Below, in pieces: positions 35,686 to 47,785 of a stretch of 64,000 nucleotides of DNA (position 1 is its first letter; every line of letters begins with the position of its first letter). This stretch comes from Inonotus obliquus. Taxonomy: Eukaryota > Basidiomycota > Agaricomycetes > Hymenochaetales > Hymenochaetaceae. The notes beneath the pieces are model-generated. The model was not told the DNA's origin, did not search any database, and saw only the letters and a program-made list of their open reading frames with translations. The stretch lies in NCBI GenBank assembly GCA_032164295.1, contig JAJHTX010000006.1, forward strand, positions 1,302,001 to 1,366,000. The letters run 5' to 3'. Made by a program: the position numbers and the translations under genes.

Positions 35686-37779
35686 ATGGATCATGAGGCA
35701 GGCGACGACTACATTAGACGGATAGCGACGTTCATCAGGCATAATGAATCTAGACTTGCTCAGGCAGGCCTTGGTCGAAGACGCAAAGCCCAAAGTCTCC
35801 CTAGCGTATTCAATCCCCTTGGTTGGGTCGGTCTCGCTGGCGCAGAGGTGCCACCAAATCCGGTCGTCCTCTCAATCGATACACACCACTTATTCTATCT
35901 GCTTATGCGGCTAGAAGCGCTTAGCATTGATGTCGGTACTCTCGATGTCCAGCTCGACAATCTTTCGCGACCCCTTAGTTATATTGATTTGGGCCTCGGC
36001 AAGGACAAGTCTGACACGCTATCCATTGCGGAGTCATTCCGTTCCTCATTTTCCGCAGTTTCGAAACTATCGCTTGGATCCGGCTGGTGGGGGAAGGCGG
36101 AGCCTCCGAGCGTAGAGTCGGAGCTCAAGTACATATACAGCTCTTTTACCAAACTGCCTGCCTTGTCTATTGGACCTCCAGGTCCGAAGATCGTCGCAGA
36201 ACTCGCGCAGGATCCTCCGCTCAATAATGGCATCCCCCTCGACTCCTTCAAGAATCTAGAGGTGTTGGAATGTGTTGATGTCGACCCTCGTGCATTGCTC
36301 GGTTGGGACAACTTGGCCGTCTCTCTCAGGAGCTTGACAATAAAGAAGAGCGGTTTGGATAATCCCGCCCATATCTTCTTGGACGCTGTCGTTGATGATC
36401 AGCTCCGAAGAGAAGGCGACGCTACAAGATCACGGATACGTAAACTGGGCCATCGCGTGTCCGGTCGCGGATTTCATAGCTCGAATTTGCCGGAGACGGT
36501 ACAGGAGGAATCCGAGGAGGACGACTTGTCGGAGGAGTCTCCATCCTCGTCCCCTCTTCTAATCCGACTTTCTCCTCTGAAATGGGCGCGACTGAAGCAT
36601 CTATGCCTTGCAGATAATGCTTTCACGACATTCCCGACATCCATGCTTCCGGCTCTAACTTCCCTCACGCACCTTGACCTCTCTTCTAACCTCCTCGTTT
36701 CTATCCCACCTCTTTCCGCACTTTACAGTCTAATTTCTCTCAATCTATCCGACAACATGATTGACTCCGTTCTGGGTATTTACACCAAGTTGGGACAGAT
36801 ACTCGTTCTTAATCTTGCGCGTAATCGATTAGACTCGCTATGCGGGCTCGAGCGACTCATGGCACTGGAACGTATCGATTTACGATATAATCTTATCGAC
36901 GAGAGCGGCGAAGTTGGACGGCTGGCCGTTCTTCCGAATATACAGGAAGTCTGGATCGAGGGTAATCCCTTTGTGGAGTCAGAAGAGTACTACCGCGTAC
37001 GGTGCTTTGATCATTTCTGGAAAGAAGGGAAATCCATCTCTTTAGACGGAAGTTTACCTGGATTCTACGAACGGATGAATCGGACTACAGCTCTTCCTGA
37101 AGAGGTTTCGCCGCCTCGTATTCCCGTTGCAGCGTACTCTCCACCGTCACTCCCAGCAGGTGTGTCCACTGCAAATAAACCTCACGTCGGGAGTCCGCTC
37201 CTATCATCCGGTTCATCATCAAATGTACCTTCACCAGGTCTACAACCAGTAGTAGCCAAGCCAAAGAAGAAACGGAACAAACGCATTGTGGCGCTAGACG
37301 GCGGTGAAAGTGATTACCGTAGTAGCGAGGATGGCGGTAGAATGAAGAGCGAGGAACGACAAGAATCACGCTCAAAGTCACCACCAGAAAGGTCCGCGGA
37401 TAAAGTCATTGCATCGGAATTAAAGGAGGGTCCCCCTCCCGTTCGACGCTCCAGACATTCGCGATATCAAACCGAAATTGCGAGCCCCACTTCCCCATCT
37501 ATCGAGGGACTTTCGTCCATCTCGCCTCGATCAGGTATGGGAAGTCTAGGTCGAATTAACGGAAGTACTCGTCGGCATCGTTTATCAGCATCATTATACG
37601 AACCACCTAGTGAAGACCCTAGAACCTCTACTAATGCAGCGGATGCAACTGCAAAGCAAATGCGCGATGCCGAACAGTTCCGCGCGAAGATCGAGGCTTT
37701 ACGTGCTGAGATGGGCGATAATTGGCTCCAAGTACTGAGTCAGACTCAGCTCAGATCGGAAGAGTCTACAAAGCGCTAG
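35686..37779 (+). CDS. Leucine-rich-repeat protein
   Basis: A single exon of 697 codons, unusual for this window. The first 270 residues have no clear domain. From about residue 290 to 430 there are five or six leucine-rich repeats ('LKHLCLADNAFTTFPTSMLP', 'LTHLDLSSNLLVSIPPLSAL', 'LISLNLSDNMID', 'ILVLNLARNRLDSLCGLERL', 'LERIDLRYNLID') capped by 'IQEVWIEGNPF' and 'YYRVRCFDHFWKE'. The rest is Ser/Pro/Lys-rich and ends in a short helix ('AEQFRAKIEALRAEMG'). This layout recalls nischarin/STK11IP-type LRR proteins, but I cannot assign orthology. It is probably a cytoplasmic protein-binding scaffold. The ATG at 35686 follows a promoter shared with RAD23. Confidence 0.8.
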   Translation: MDHEAGDDYIRRIATFIRHNESRLAQAGLGRRRKAQSLPSVFNPLGWVGLAGAEVPPNPVVLSIDTHHLFYLLMRLEALSIDVGTLDVQLDNLSRPLSYIDLGLGKDKSDTLSIAESFRSSFSAVSKLSLGSGWWGKAEPPSVESELKYIYSSFTKLPALSIGPPGPKIVAELAQDPPLNNGIPLDSFKNLEVLECVDVDPRALLGWDNLAVSLRSLTIKKSGLDNPAHIFLDAVVDDQLRREGDATRSRIRKLGHRVSGRGFHSSNLPETVQEESEEDDLSEESPSSSPLLIRLSPLKWARLKHLCLADNAFTTFPTSMLPALTSLTHLDLSSNLLVSIPPLSALYSLISLNLSDNMIDSVLGIYTKLGQILVLNLARNRLDSLCGLERLMALERIDLRYNLIDESGEVGRLAVLPNIQEVWIEGNPFVESEEYYRVRCFDHFWKEGKSISLDGSLPGFYERMNRTTALPEEVSPPRIPVAAYSPPSLPAGVSTANKPHVGSPLLSSGSSSNVPSPGLQPVVAKPKKKRNKRIVALDGGESDYRSSEDGGRMKSEERQESRSKSPPERSADKVIASELKEGPPPVRRSRHSRYQTEIASPTSPSIEGLSSISPRSGMGSLGRINGSTRRHRLSASLYEPPSEDPRTSTNAADATAKQMRDAEQFRAKIEALRAEMGDNWLQVLSQTQLRSEESTKR

Positions 37780-38503
37780 CGCTCATTATACAATACATAT
37801 AGTATCTCAATCATCCTCCGCGTTCTGCCCTTCTGTCTTAGCCTTTGTCTTCTGTCAGGTGTTGCTTTCTACTTTCTGCTCTCCGCTTTCTAATGATCAC
37901 GGACTTGTTCGGTTGTACTTATGAATGTCCATGCGCTCTGGTTTCCGTGTAGTGATTATGTTCTTCGGATCCCTCTATACCTATACCTTGTTTATGTTGT
38001 GTATCATGATTTGAACGCCAGTAGAACAATCACACGAAGCGATTTACAAGTTAGGGGTTCATTTCTCTCATGACATCTGAGCCAAATTACACGAGTACCC
38101 TCCATTAGCAGTAATGAATGTATATAAGACACAAGGGCTCAGAAACTAAGACTCGAAACTGGGGAAGAGAGATGTGACAACTATCAAAAAGTGAAGGGAA
38201 ACGAAATCAAGGATAGCGATCAAAGTCGGGTAACCAGGAGGCGCTAGTGGTATGAAACGGCCATTCCACCAATCGGCGAATGGGCAGACGAAGCATATAT
38301 GAGGAAGCCAGGAAGACGAATAAGGGAGGCAGAGATGATAGATGGGACGGGACCGACACGGCTCACAGAAACCGTATTGTACGAGAGCTGATTAAGAAAA
38401 GAAAGAATCGAGAATTTATCGCAAGAACGCTCGGGAGGCATATCGCACAGATACACATGGGACCAGAAAGAAAACCATGCAATTTAGTTCTTATATCGTT
38501 CGA
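37780..38503. other. Convergent 3' intergenic stretch
   Basis: Between the LRR gene and ARF6, both pointing inward. The frames present are motif-free. No RNA gene or repeat is recognised. Confidence 0.45.
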
Positions 38504-39332
<829 letters not shown>

Positions 39333-39995
39333 GATTAACTCGAGTGAAGGAAAGTAAAGAGCGGCAGGTGGAGGGGTGCTGGCTGGCAGACGAAAGTGAA
39401 GGAGGAGGAGAGCTTGTTGTGGTTAGAAGTCTGAAGAGGGAACGACAACCGACTGGTATGTATCTGTCACATCGGCCGTCACACGTAAATGAAGTCACGT
39501 GTAGTCAAAGCTCTGAATATAATTTAATTTAATTAATTTTCACTCTTGGTTCTGCAGTTGAGTCATTTTCGGTCTGCGACCTCTCTTGGAACCCAAACGC
39601 GTCAGAGTATACGGGTCGAATCAGAGAAGAAGCCTCTTGGTGATGGTCGTTGTGATATTCGATTGCCCGTGCGTTAAATACTTTATAAATAGTAGAAGAA
39701 AAGAAAAACAGCCGTTTTGTGTAGGTCCCCGGTCCGGGGTGAAGGGTCAGTAGTAACGCTGATCGGCGTCGATGCACTGATCGGCATGGCACCAACTCAA
39801 CTATCTTTCAACCAACTCTCATGTGTGGATTGCCTGACGGAACTCTGGCTTGTTTGTAACGTTCATGCTACATTACTAATTGGTACTGGGTCCACTGTAC
39901 TCAAAGAAACAAAAGAAACGGGTGTGGTCAGCTTCGTCCAACGTTAAGTTGTACCTCTCCGAGAATCTCGTCTCTCAAAGATCGGACAGAAAGAT
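39333..39995. other. Divergent promoter region of ARF6 and QNG1
   Basis: No gene. An AT-only stretch ATAATTTAATTTAATTAATT sits at about 39519-39538, roughly 190 bases from the ARF6 start codon, and a CCGGTCCGG word is at about 39727. These are possible promoter landmarks only. Confidence 0.45.
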
Positions 39996-41378
39996 ATGTC
40001 CTCGTTGAACCTGCCACCTCTACCGCCCAGCGGGAAATACGTACAGTCGATCAGAGACTCCTGTCGTGCGCTTCGACTGTCATCAAATATTAAGGTATGT
40101 CTTCATCGTCCCTAGTCAAGAAACATGAACCCATATTTAGTAGGTCAAGCGTTCGTCAATTGAGAGACTTCTGTTGTCGCCCGCGTTCACGGAAAGCTTT
40201 CAACGTGTATCCAAAACCCATGGACTTGCTTTCCCGCTAAAGTTCTCCTCGGACGTCTCGGAGCTCAACTTCCTCGCGACTCTTTCGTTACTTAACTTTG
40301 CTTCCGGATACCGGGTTCCGTTGCATGAACAAACGGGACGTGGTGCATGGGATAACATTCGAGCTCTAGTCTTATCGCTATACATCACGGGGGTGTCAGG
40401 GAGTGATGTTGACTATCTATCCGCAAAGGGGATGAAGAGTATTGGCTCGCAAGCGGTTGCAGAGCAAATGCGTGTTAGTGTACATGTTGAAAGGCCGCAC
40501 GAAGACATCCCAGGTGTAACGGTCGGCGAGATTGGAGGACCCATGCATCAACTTGTGCAGCTAATCACTCGTACGCTCAACGAGACAGGGGATGTGCTTG
40601 TAAAGACGAGTTATCCCAATTTAGGGACGTTCATTCTGGAAGCACTGAAAGCTGGCGAGAGGGTCGCGAATGGTGGACTTGTAGATGTTGATGCAGTGCT
40701 CGAACAGATTGTAAAGGCAATTCCTGCCTTCCAAGATATGGCCATTGTGCATGGACAGCGTGAGTATCTTGCGTTTTCCCCATGATCATTCAATGGTGCT
40801 AATTCCTCTCTTTCGACTAACTTGCAGCCGTTTATTGCTTCAAAAAGGCCTTATTCCTCCTCAGCGTCATCGAAGTCCGCTTTGGATCATCAGATCGACG
40901 GTCCATTCCGGTTCCCAAAACCTCCACGTTGCCCGTATTCACTGACAATGTTCTGCCATCCATGCTCGTTCATTTTGGCGTGCTCGATTTGTCCGACGCT
41001 TCGGATTCTCTGTCATCTGTATTTCAAGATACTCAGGCGAACTTGGAGAAGCTACTTGCACGAGCGGAGCCAGAAGACGCGTCTGACGTTGTTGCAAAGC
41101 TGCCTAAGGCCATTCCTGAGGATGGCCCGAGTCTTACCACGGAGCAGGCATACGTCCTTCGTGCAGCAGTGGTTGACGCATGTGAAACCATCGTCGAGGT
41201 CGCGCATACAATCGATTCAGCTACTCTGGACTCGGCGGGAGTCCCAGCTGGTGTTTTAGAGTGGATGAAAGCGGTGACGCAGCAGGAAATTGACATGTGG
41301 TTATGGGCCGGTGCAAAGGACAGGCGGGATTACCGTCAGTTACCGCGATTCTCGCTGAGGAATACGGTTATGTTCTGA
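39996..41378 (+). CDS. QNG1: Queuosine 5'-phosphate N-glycosylase/hydrolase (queuosine salvage)
   Basis: Three exons (39996-40094, 40144-40759, 40828-41378) give 421 residues. The diagnostic block 'NFLATLSLLNFASGYRVPLH' followed by 'EQTGRGAWDNIRALVLSLYI' is typical of the Q_salvage (formerly DUF2419) family, as are 'RPHEDIPGVTVGEIGGPMHQ', 'VYCFKKALFLLSVIEVRFG' and the end 'LPRFSLRNTVMF'. Known role: releases queuine from queuosine nucleotide so the base can be reused in tRNA. Most fungi cannot make queuine and must salvage it. Nothing is missing, and the protein is somewhat longer than animal members, as usual in fungi. It is followed by the peroxin gene after only 135 bases. Confidence 0.92.
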
Positions 41379-41513
41379 ATATATGTACTTGTATTTTTAC
41401 TCTTTCCATTATCGTAATGATCGCCGTATCAGTACAGAGCACGTGAATCCTCACTCTGAGAATGTGCACGTCATATACGCCTTAACTCCTACGACCATCT
41501 CGTCCACTACTAC

Positions 41514-43189
41514 ATGAACCTCTCCAGGTCACCTTCGCGCTCGCAGGCTTCGCTGGACTCGGATGAAACACAGCCGCTACCAACGTTAACCACATTCCTT
41601 CGGGATGTTCCGCCGCAGCTAACTATACTGCTCGCTGAACTAGGCCCGTACATTCTGACAATACGGAGGATCGCAGAAGCGGCGAGTTGGAAATCTGAGT
41701 TTGCAGACAGTTGGATCTTGTTGGGCGCATGGTGGGCGTTATGTCTTTTGTCGGGCTTCGCAACAAGGTGTGCTCGTCCCATGTCTCACAAGCCTCTCGA
41801 CTCAAGCTCTTGTACCAAAGATATTTTCTTTTAGTTATTGCAGCTGTATTATATCTGTATCTGACGATACGTCCTCCACCAAGATGCCGCCCTCCTTTGA
41901 CAGAGCAAGTCTTACAGGCAACGGTGCGTATGAATACTTGCCTCACGTTATTCACGCTTCGTTCATCATTATGTTACAGGTCATCGATTTATCTGTTATT
42001 GAGGCCCTATTGCCCTCGGTACCACATCCGAAGCCTTTGCCTTTAAACGTCGTCGCCCGAGTGCTGGCCATTTTATATATTCCATCCCTAGTTTTCACGC
42101 ACTTTTTGAGAACGAGAGTCCTTCTGGGACTCCTTGGGACCGTTGTCTTCGTATGGAGAGCGCGTTGGGTTATCAACATTCGAGAGTCGATCTGGCGAAG
42201 CGCATGGTTTCGACGCGGTCTAGCCAGTGCTTGGGCTTCATTGTCTGGCCAGCCTTCTGAGGTCCTGGTGTTGTCGACCTCCTTGACGCAAACCTCTGAG
42301 ACAACGCGTGCCCTGCGTTTCTTGATTACAATCTATGAAAACCAACGTTGGTGGGTGGGTTTGGATTGGACATCCGCGTTGCTCCCGGGCGAGCGACCAT
42401 CGTGGTGTTCTACTTCGCTGGAGCCGATACCACCGCCTAGCGCATTTAGTTTGCCACCACCCACAACTACTTATGTAGGTGATGGAAGGGGCGGATTAGT
42501 TAAGCGGACGGCGACTTGGTCCTGGGATGAAGGGGAATGGAAAGTTTCGGTTCGCAAAGAGTTGGGCCTCAAGAGAGTGGAGAAAGAGCTCCCATCGCCG
42601 AAAGATGAGTCGACCCAACACGCAAATCGTGTAGGGAAGGCGAAGCAAAAAGTCTATGAGACGGGCCAGAAATTAAAGCCTCATCGAGATGGTGACAGCA
42701 AGGACGTTGACGAGCATGCAGAGGACGATCCTGATGACGCAGAACCTATTTCTGATTTGCAAGACTCAGACTCGGATGATCAATTGACGGATAACGATGG
42801 TTGGGTGTACGGAGACAACAAATGGAAAGCCTTTAGTAACAGCGGCGGCTTAGGAAAGGTGCGTCAGAATGTAACCAGAAAACATTCAAGTCTCACGCCG
42901 GACTGTGTAGTATACACGATTCAGGAAATGGACAAGAATAGCATTGTTAACAGAAGTGGTCGAACCCGCTAACGCGGTTGAGGCGCACAGTTATGCCGCT
43001 GAAAAACGCAGAGCTTCCGTTTCCGCAGACACACGGAGGAGGGATAGCGCTAGTAGACATTCAATCGATGACGACCGCCGACGCTCTGTTGACGAAATGG
43101 GCGACGAAGAGGACGATGATGAACCCAATGCACTGCGAAGACGATTGAAATCAGTAATTCGTATGGCGACTTCGAGCTCACAGGGCTAG
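41514..43189 (+). CDS. Pex24p/Pex30-type peroxisomal or ER membrane peroxin
   Basis: Four exons (41514-41768 approx., a short second, 41980-42858, 42911-43189), about 504 residues. The N-terminal third has several hydrophobic segments ('DSWILLGAWWALCLLSGFAT', 'YFLLVIAAVLYLYLTIRP', 'VVARVLAILYIPSLVF', 'LLGLLGTVVFVW'). The second half holds the dysferlin-like (DysF) core: 'TRALRFLITIYENQRWWVGL', 'WTSALLPGERPSW', 'TDNDGWVYGDNKWKAFSNSG' and 'YTRFRKWTRIALL'. This is the Pex24p domain of Pex30, Pex31 and Pex32 proteins. Known role: they regulate peroxisome number and ER-peroxisome contacts. The C-terminus is charged (RRR and DDD runs). Which of the three paralogues it matches cannot be told. Confidence 0.9.
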
Positions 43190-43385
43190 TTCTTTATGTA
43201 TCCATGCTATATATCCCTTGACATGTATAACAACCGCGTGTATTGTATTATCGGTTCTTGCTCTTGTGCCCTTGTCGTTGCACCTTTGTGCTATTGTTTC
43301 CAAGTCATTGAGGGCTTGGCGCAGGTTAAATATTAATGTGATGGAATGTGACACTTCGCGTTCTCCATCAATCTTCTCGCCCCAA

Positions 43386-46300
43386 ATGGGCGTAAGTGGC
43401 CTCTGGGAAGTAAGTAACTGGTTTCTCACTGTAAAAGCTGCATATTCATTTGTTATAGATTCTCGCTCCTGCGGGAAAGCCGAAATCGCTAGCGAAGCTC
43501 GCAGCTGATGCATTCGAGAGTAACACATCCATTAGACGCGCTTATCGCGTCGGCATTGATGCTTCTATCTGGTATAAGCATGCAGCGTACAGCAAAGGAG
43601 GTGAAAATCCTGAGCTGAGAATGCTCTTTTTTCGTGAGCTAATAGAAACACGTTGCGGCGCGCAGGTCACTGATAATCCTCTCATAATTTTTTCCAGGAG
43701 TTGTAAAACTAATGCGTCTCCCGCTCCTCCCGTTATTCGTCTTCGACGGAAGGTCTCGCCCAAAAGTCAAACGCGGGAGTAGAGTGGGCAAATCTGGCAC
43801 CCATAATCTAACGATGAATTTCAAGAAATTGCTCGATATCGTTGGAGTTGAATGGCGTGAGGCTATGGGCGAGGCTGAAGCTGAGCTTGCCTATTTGAAC
43901 TCCGTGAGCGTAATTGACGCGATCATGACTGACGATGTGGATGCTTTCCTCTTTGGTGCTAAGGCTATTATACGAAAGTGAGTTTCGGTCAACTATTTGA
44001 CCAAGAAACTTGTCCTTCAATTGACAATATCAATCCTTTCTATTCTGTTCGTTCCTGAGCTAGTCCGAGTATCGGCCTGACTGGAAACAGGGCAAATCCT
44101 GCTCTGAATCTGGATGGCAAGGAAAGCAATCATCATGTCATGATGTTTACGATAGAAGACATCGGGTCACATCCGGCCGTTGGAATATCTCGTGGTGGAA
44201 TGATTTTATTCGCGCTCTTGACAGGCGGAGACTATGATAAGGTTTGTGTCATTCATACAATCCGCCATGACAAGGTATTGAAAGTTGAAATTTCGTAATG
44301 TAGGGCGTAGACAAGATCGGGAAGGTAATAGCGCACGCGTTGGTCCGCTGCGGTTTCGGTGACGAGCTTCACGAAGCAGTGATGAATCGTGACCAAATCG
44401 CGCTGCACAACTTCTTACCCGCTTGGAGAGAACGGATCAATACTGAGCTCCGGGAGAACAGACGCGGGCACCTGATGCGAGCTAGACCTGGTCTTTGTCT
44501 TCCAAGTACCTTTCCGAATCTTGAGTTACTTGATAAATACGTGCGGCCTACCAGATTCGAAGGTGGCATACAAGGAATCTGGAGGAACAAAGAGCTCAAT
44601 CTCCCTCGAGCGGCGGGATTCTGCGAGGAGTTCTTCGAATGGGGTACTCGTTCTAAAATAATCGAACGCTTTCGTAATTTTCTTTGGGAAGGTTGTGTTA
44701 TTCGCGTTTTGCGTCGTGCTGCTCTGGATCAGGACCAAAAGGAGACCGACAAGATGTACGAATCCGGTATTATATCTGAAGGTATCCGCCATTGTCGAAA
44801 ACCAGGGTCGCGAGAGGCGGTGGGAACATCCGTTTCACTCATCACTCGGTACTTGAACCAAGACAAGGCGAAAGGAGACTACAACGAACGGATAAGTGCA
44901 GCCTTCGTCAACAAGGGGACATACAAACCGAGAACAACTGACGATCCCCGATCCTTCATCGTCAAAATCCATAGCGAGCGACGGCATGTATCAACAGATA
45001 GGAACCTCGAGTACCGACTTGAGGTAGACCCTGCGACTTTGGTAGAGTTGGCCAATTCCGGAATTAAAGGTTTCCGTAGGGAGGGAAGTGCAGTAACAGC
45101 ATTTAACCGTGAGGCAGATAACCGAGACGGATTGGGTGATAGTGATGGGGAAGGAGGTGACAAACGAAAGGCGAAGTCAAAGGAGCCACCGAACCCTCTA
45201 AGTACATTTAGAATGTGGTGTCCAGCTTCGATGGTTTGGCGCGTCAATCCGGCTCTGGTGGAGGACTATGAACGCGGGCAAGCGGAGAAAAGAGACAAGA
45301 TGACACGGAGGAAGTCTGGTACTGGTACACAACGAGCGTCCTCTGCTAGAGTCAAGGGAAATGGCAAGGGCAAACAACGGGCAGCAAGCTCGGATTACGA
45401 GACCGAAACCGACTTCACATATGGTGAAGTATCTCCAAGTCCGTCACCTCGGAAGAAAATGAAAACTGCGGTCAACAAATATGCGTCGAGTTCTGCTATT
45501 GCAGCCCGCTCTGGTCGCACCAGCACCCCTCTTGCCTCAGAAAAGGGTTCAAGCTCTGCGTCAGCTCCTCCATGGGTGACTGCCCGTACTTCCGGCCAGA
45601 GCAGCACCAGTCGTATTGATTCTATCAGCTCCGTTTCCACAAGAACCGTGCCGGTTTCCCCTTCCGGCAGCGTGAGATTGCCAGCCGGAGCGAAGCAACC
45701 AATGGATCAAGCTCCCACTTCTCCGTCGAATTTGATATACCAGCCTGCCTCTAATGCCGGTCCTTCCCGGCTTTCCTCTCAGCCGTCTCAAACACTGTCA
45801 CAACTCTCAAGCACGTTCGAAGCGGAAGATGACTGGAATACAAGGCATTTATCAACACTTTTTCTTTTCTCACTTCCGGACCCATGCGATCCCAATCTCG
45901 TAGAACGAGAGGATCTGCGCGAAAACGGTGATGTTATATCTGATGATGAAGAGATGGACTGGAGCTTCGGATATGACTTTATGTACAGGGCTCAGGAAGC
46001 GAATAAAGCCTATTCGCTCAACCCTACAGAGGTGACAGCCGCCGGGATGTCGAGCAAGGTCGACAAGAATCGGGTTCTTAATGATGCATCAACGATCTCG
46101 GGGTGGAAGAGCAATTCTACATCTCTACCGAAAGCTTCAACTGGTCGGTCTGCCTCCAGACGTAGTACGCTCGCCAGGAAGGACGATATGCCGCTCTTTC
46201 TTCCTTCCCGTTCACCTTCACCGACACGCACAAAGCAATCATCATCGCAGACAAATATAAACTCGCCGCACGACTCAAATGACTGCTCTGATCTAATCGA

Positions 46301-46508
46301 CCTCAGCTCGTCCGATGAGGAATTCGGCTCCCTAAGCTCGTTGTTCGGCCCTTCACCGAGCAGACTTTCTTTCTCAAGTCCTGCGGCGTCAACTCATAAA
46401 CAACTTGGGGGACAGAGTCATCGCAAAGGGGATTTTGCGAACATCTCGCAGGGTAGCGGGACTGGGACTTATGACGATGATGATTATCTTGATCTAACGC
46501 ACCTCTGA
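43386..46508 (+). CDS. XPG/Rad2-family structure-specific nuclease (GEN1/Yen1-like)
   Basis: The first coding exon is only 24 bases (MGVSGLWE). Splicing at GTGAGC...CCAG then yields an intact N-region: 'YRVGIDASIW', 'VVKLMRLPLLPLFVFDGR'. The I-region follows: 'EWREAMGEAEAELAYLNSVS' with 'VIDAIMTDDVDAFLFGAK', then 'ILFALLTGGDYDKGVDKIG' with the helix-hairpin-helix. The acidic residues of the two-metal site are all present. The family relation is to GEN1/Yen1/Rad2 nucleases, not FEN1, because there is no long arch insertion and no PCNA box. The extension after the nuclease domain resembles the chromodomain-bearing GEN1 region ('HSERRHVSTDRNLEYRLEVD'). The last 400 residues are disordered and Ser-rich. 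Likely role: Holliday-junction resolution in the nucleus. Known paralogues differ, so GEN1/Yen1 is the best but not certain call. Confidence 0.85.
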
Positions 46509-46823
46509 TATGTGTTATCTTGTATTCCGTCTATTCTTTGGCCTTGCATTTTCTGGAGTTGATACTAGATGGTATTCTGAATGATACCTTAATCCGCGTA
46601 CATATTCTTACTTATGCATCGGACTTCTGAATTTCTGGTAGGGAATGTGTTTTCGTAAACAAGTCACTCTTGTATGTTGTAGGATCCTGTCATCATCTAG
46701 TCTAGCGTTGAGGATAATGAATGGCAATTTCTTGTTTTCCACAGACGACCTCGGAAGTTTCCGGATCAAGATCTTCGACTTTTTTTTTCTCACTGACATC
46801 TTGGCCGGTATTATCATACTATT
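46509..46823 (+). other. Intergenic stretch between nuclease and AIM41-like gene
   Basis: No gene supported. Contains the 3' UTR of the nuclease gene and the promoter of the next. A T-rich block (about 46780-46792) precedes the next start by about 35 bases. Confidence 0.5.
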
Positions 46824-47708
46824 ATGTTCAGGACTTTGAGGAACACTACGATAAGGCTTTCTGGTCGTTATAGTGGCCCATTAAAGCTGGGACCAAACTC
46901 ATATACTAATGGAGGTATTACTAAGCTATGTGTTCGCTCAGTGTCGTCAGATTCGGCTGTTGAACAAAGTGAGTGCAGAGTTTTTCAATACTAGTTACCA
47001 ATGAAATTGATTGCTACATCTTTCTTGTAGACGTGCGCAAACGTTTGACTACGGAATTAAAGAATGCCATGAAGGTTCGTTTCACAAGATCATTAATGTT
47101 CAATTTTCATCTATAACCCCGTCCTGTACTTCCAGGCGAAAGACACGTTCTCCTCCATTGTCCTGCGAGTAAGTCTTATTCTCTTTTCTTCATAGGTACA
47201 TAAGAATAGAAGGTTTTAAAAAACTTCAATTCAGTCAGTATTAGCAGAGATATACACCGCGGACAAGAACCCCTCCGGACCTGTTTCTAATTCACAAGTT
47301 ACATCCATACTTAGGAAAGCCATTGCACGCCGAGTAAGTAGTGCCTTTTTTTCTTATGTCCTGGCGCCTATCGACTCATGTATTGACCTGACCCCTGTCC
47401 TGATCATATAGTCAGACTCTGCAGGAAAATTCGCGATCGCCTCGCGTCCCAAACTCGCAGAAGCCGAAATGAGCGAAGCTCATTATCTTGAAACTTTCCT
47501 TCCCCCTTCCATGCCGGAGTCCGATATCGATGAACTACTTCGTAAACTCGCTTCTGAGCAGAACCTCAACAAAGCAGGGACGGATCCAAAACGATCGATG
47601 GGTCTCCTTCTCAAGTCATTCTTCGGACAGGTTGATAAAGCGCTTGTGGATGGTCAAATAGTAAAGGAACGTGCACAGATAGTGCTTCGTGCTTCCAAAC
47701 AAAATTAA
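46824..47708 (+). CDS. AIM41/YqeY-domain mitochondrial protein
   Basis: Five exons. The N-terminus (MFRTLRNTTIRLSGRYSG) is basic with Arg and Ser, as in a mitochondrial presequence. After splicing, the YqeY/GatB-like domain reads 'NVRKRLTTELKNAMKAKDTF', 'SSIVLRSVLAEIYTADKN', 'SQVTSILRKAIARR', 'AEMSEAHYLETFLPPSMPES', 'GLLLKSFFGQVDKALVDGQI' and 'IVLRASKQN'. This matches the Aim41 family, found in mitochondria and related to bacterial YqeY, whose exact function is not settled (a link to amidated-tRNA metabolism is suggested by the GatB-like fold). The stop lies 78 bases from the HRD1 stop, so the two transcripts must overlap or end close together. Confidence 0.88.
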
Positions 47709-47785
47709 TTCGTATATCGACTGTGAAGAGAGTTGTTGTCGTACAATACAAACAGAGAGCTAATAAAAAATTATGCAAAGCAGTG

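Noticed and set aside
44369..45791. Several minus-strand frames opposite the nuclease gene
   Set aside because: They overlap coding sequence with clear XPG motifs and have no motifs of their own.
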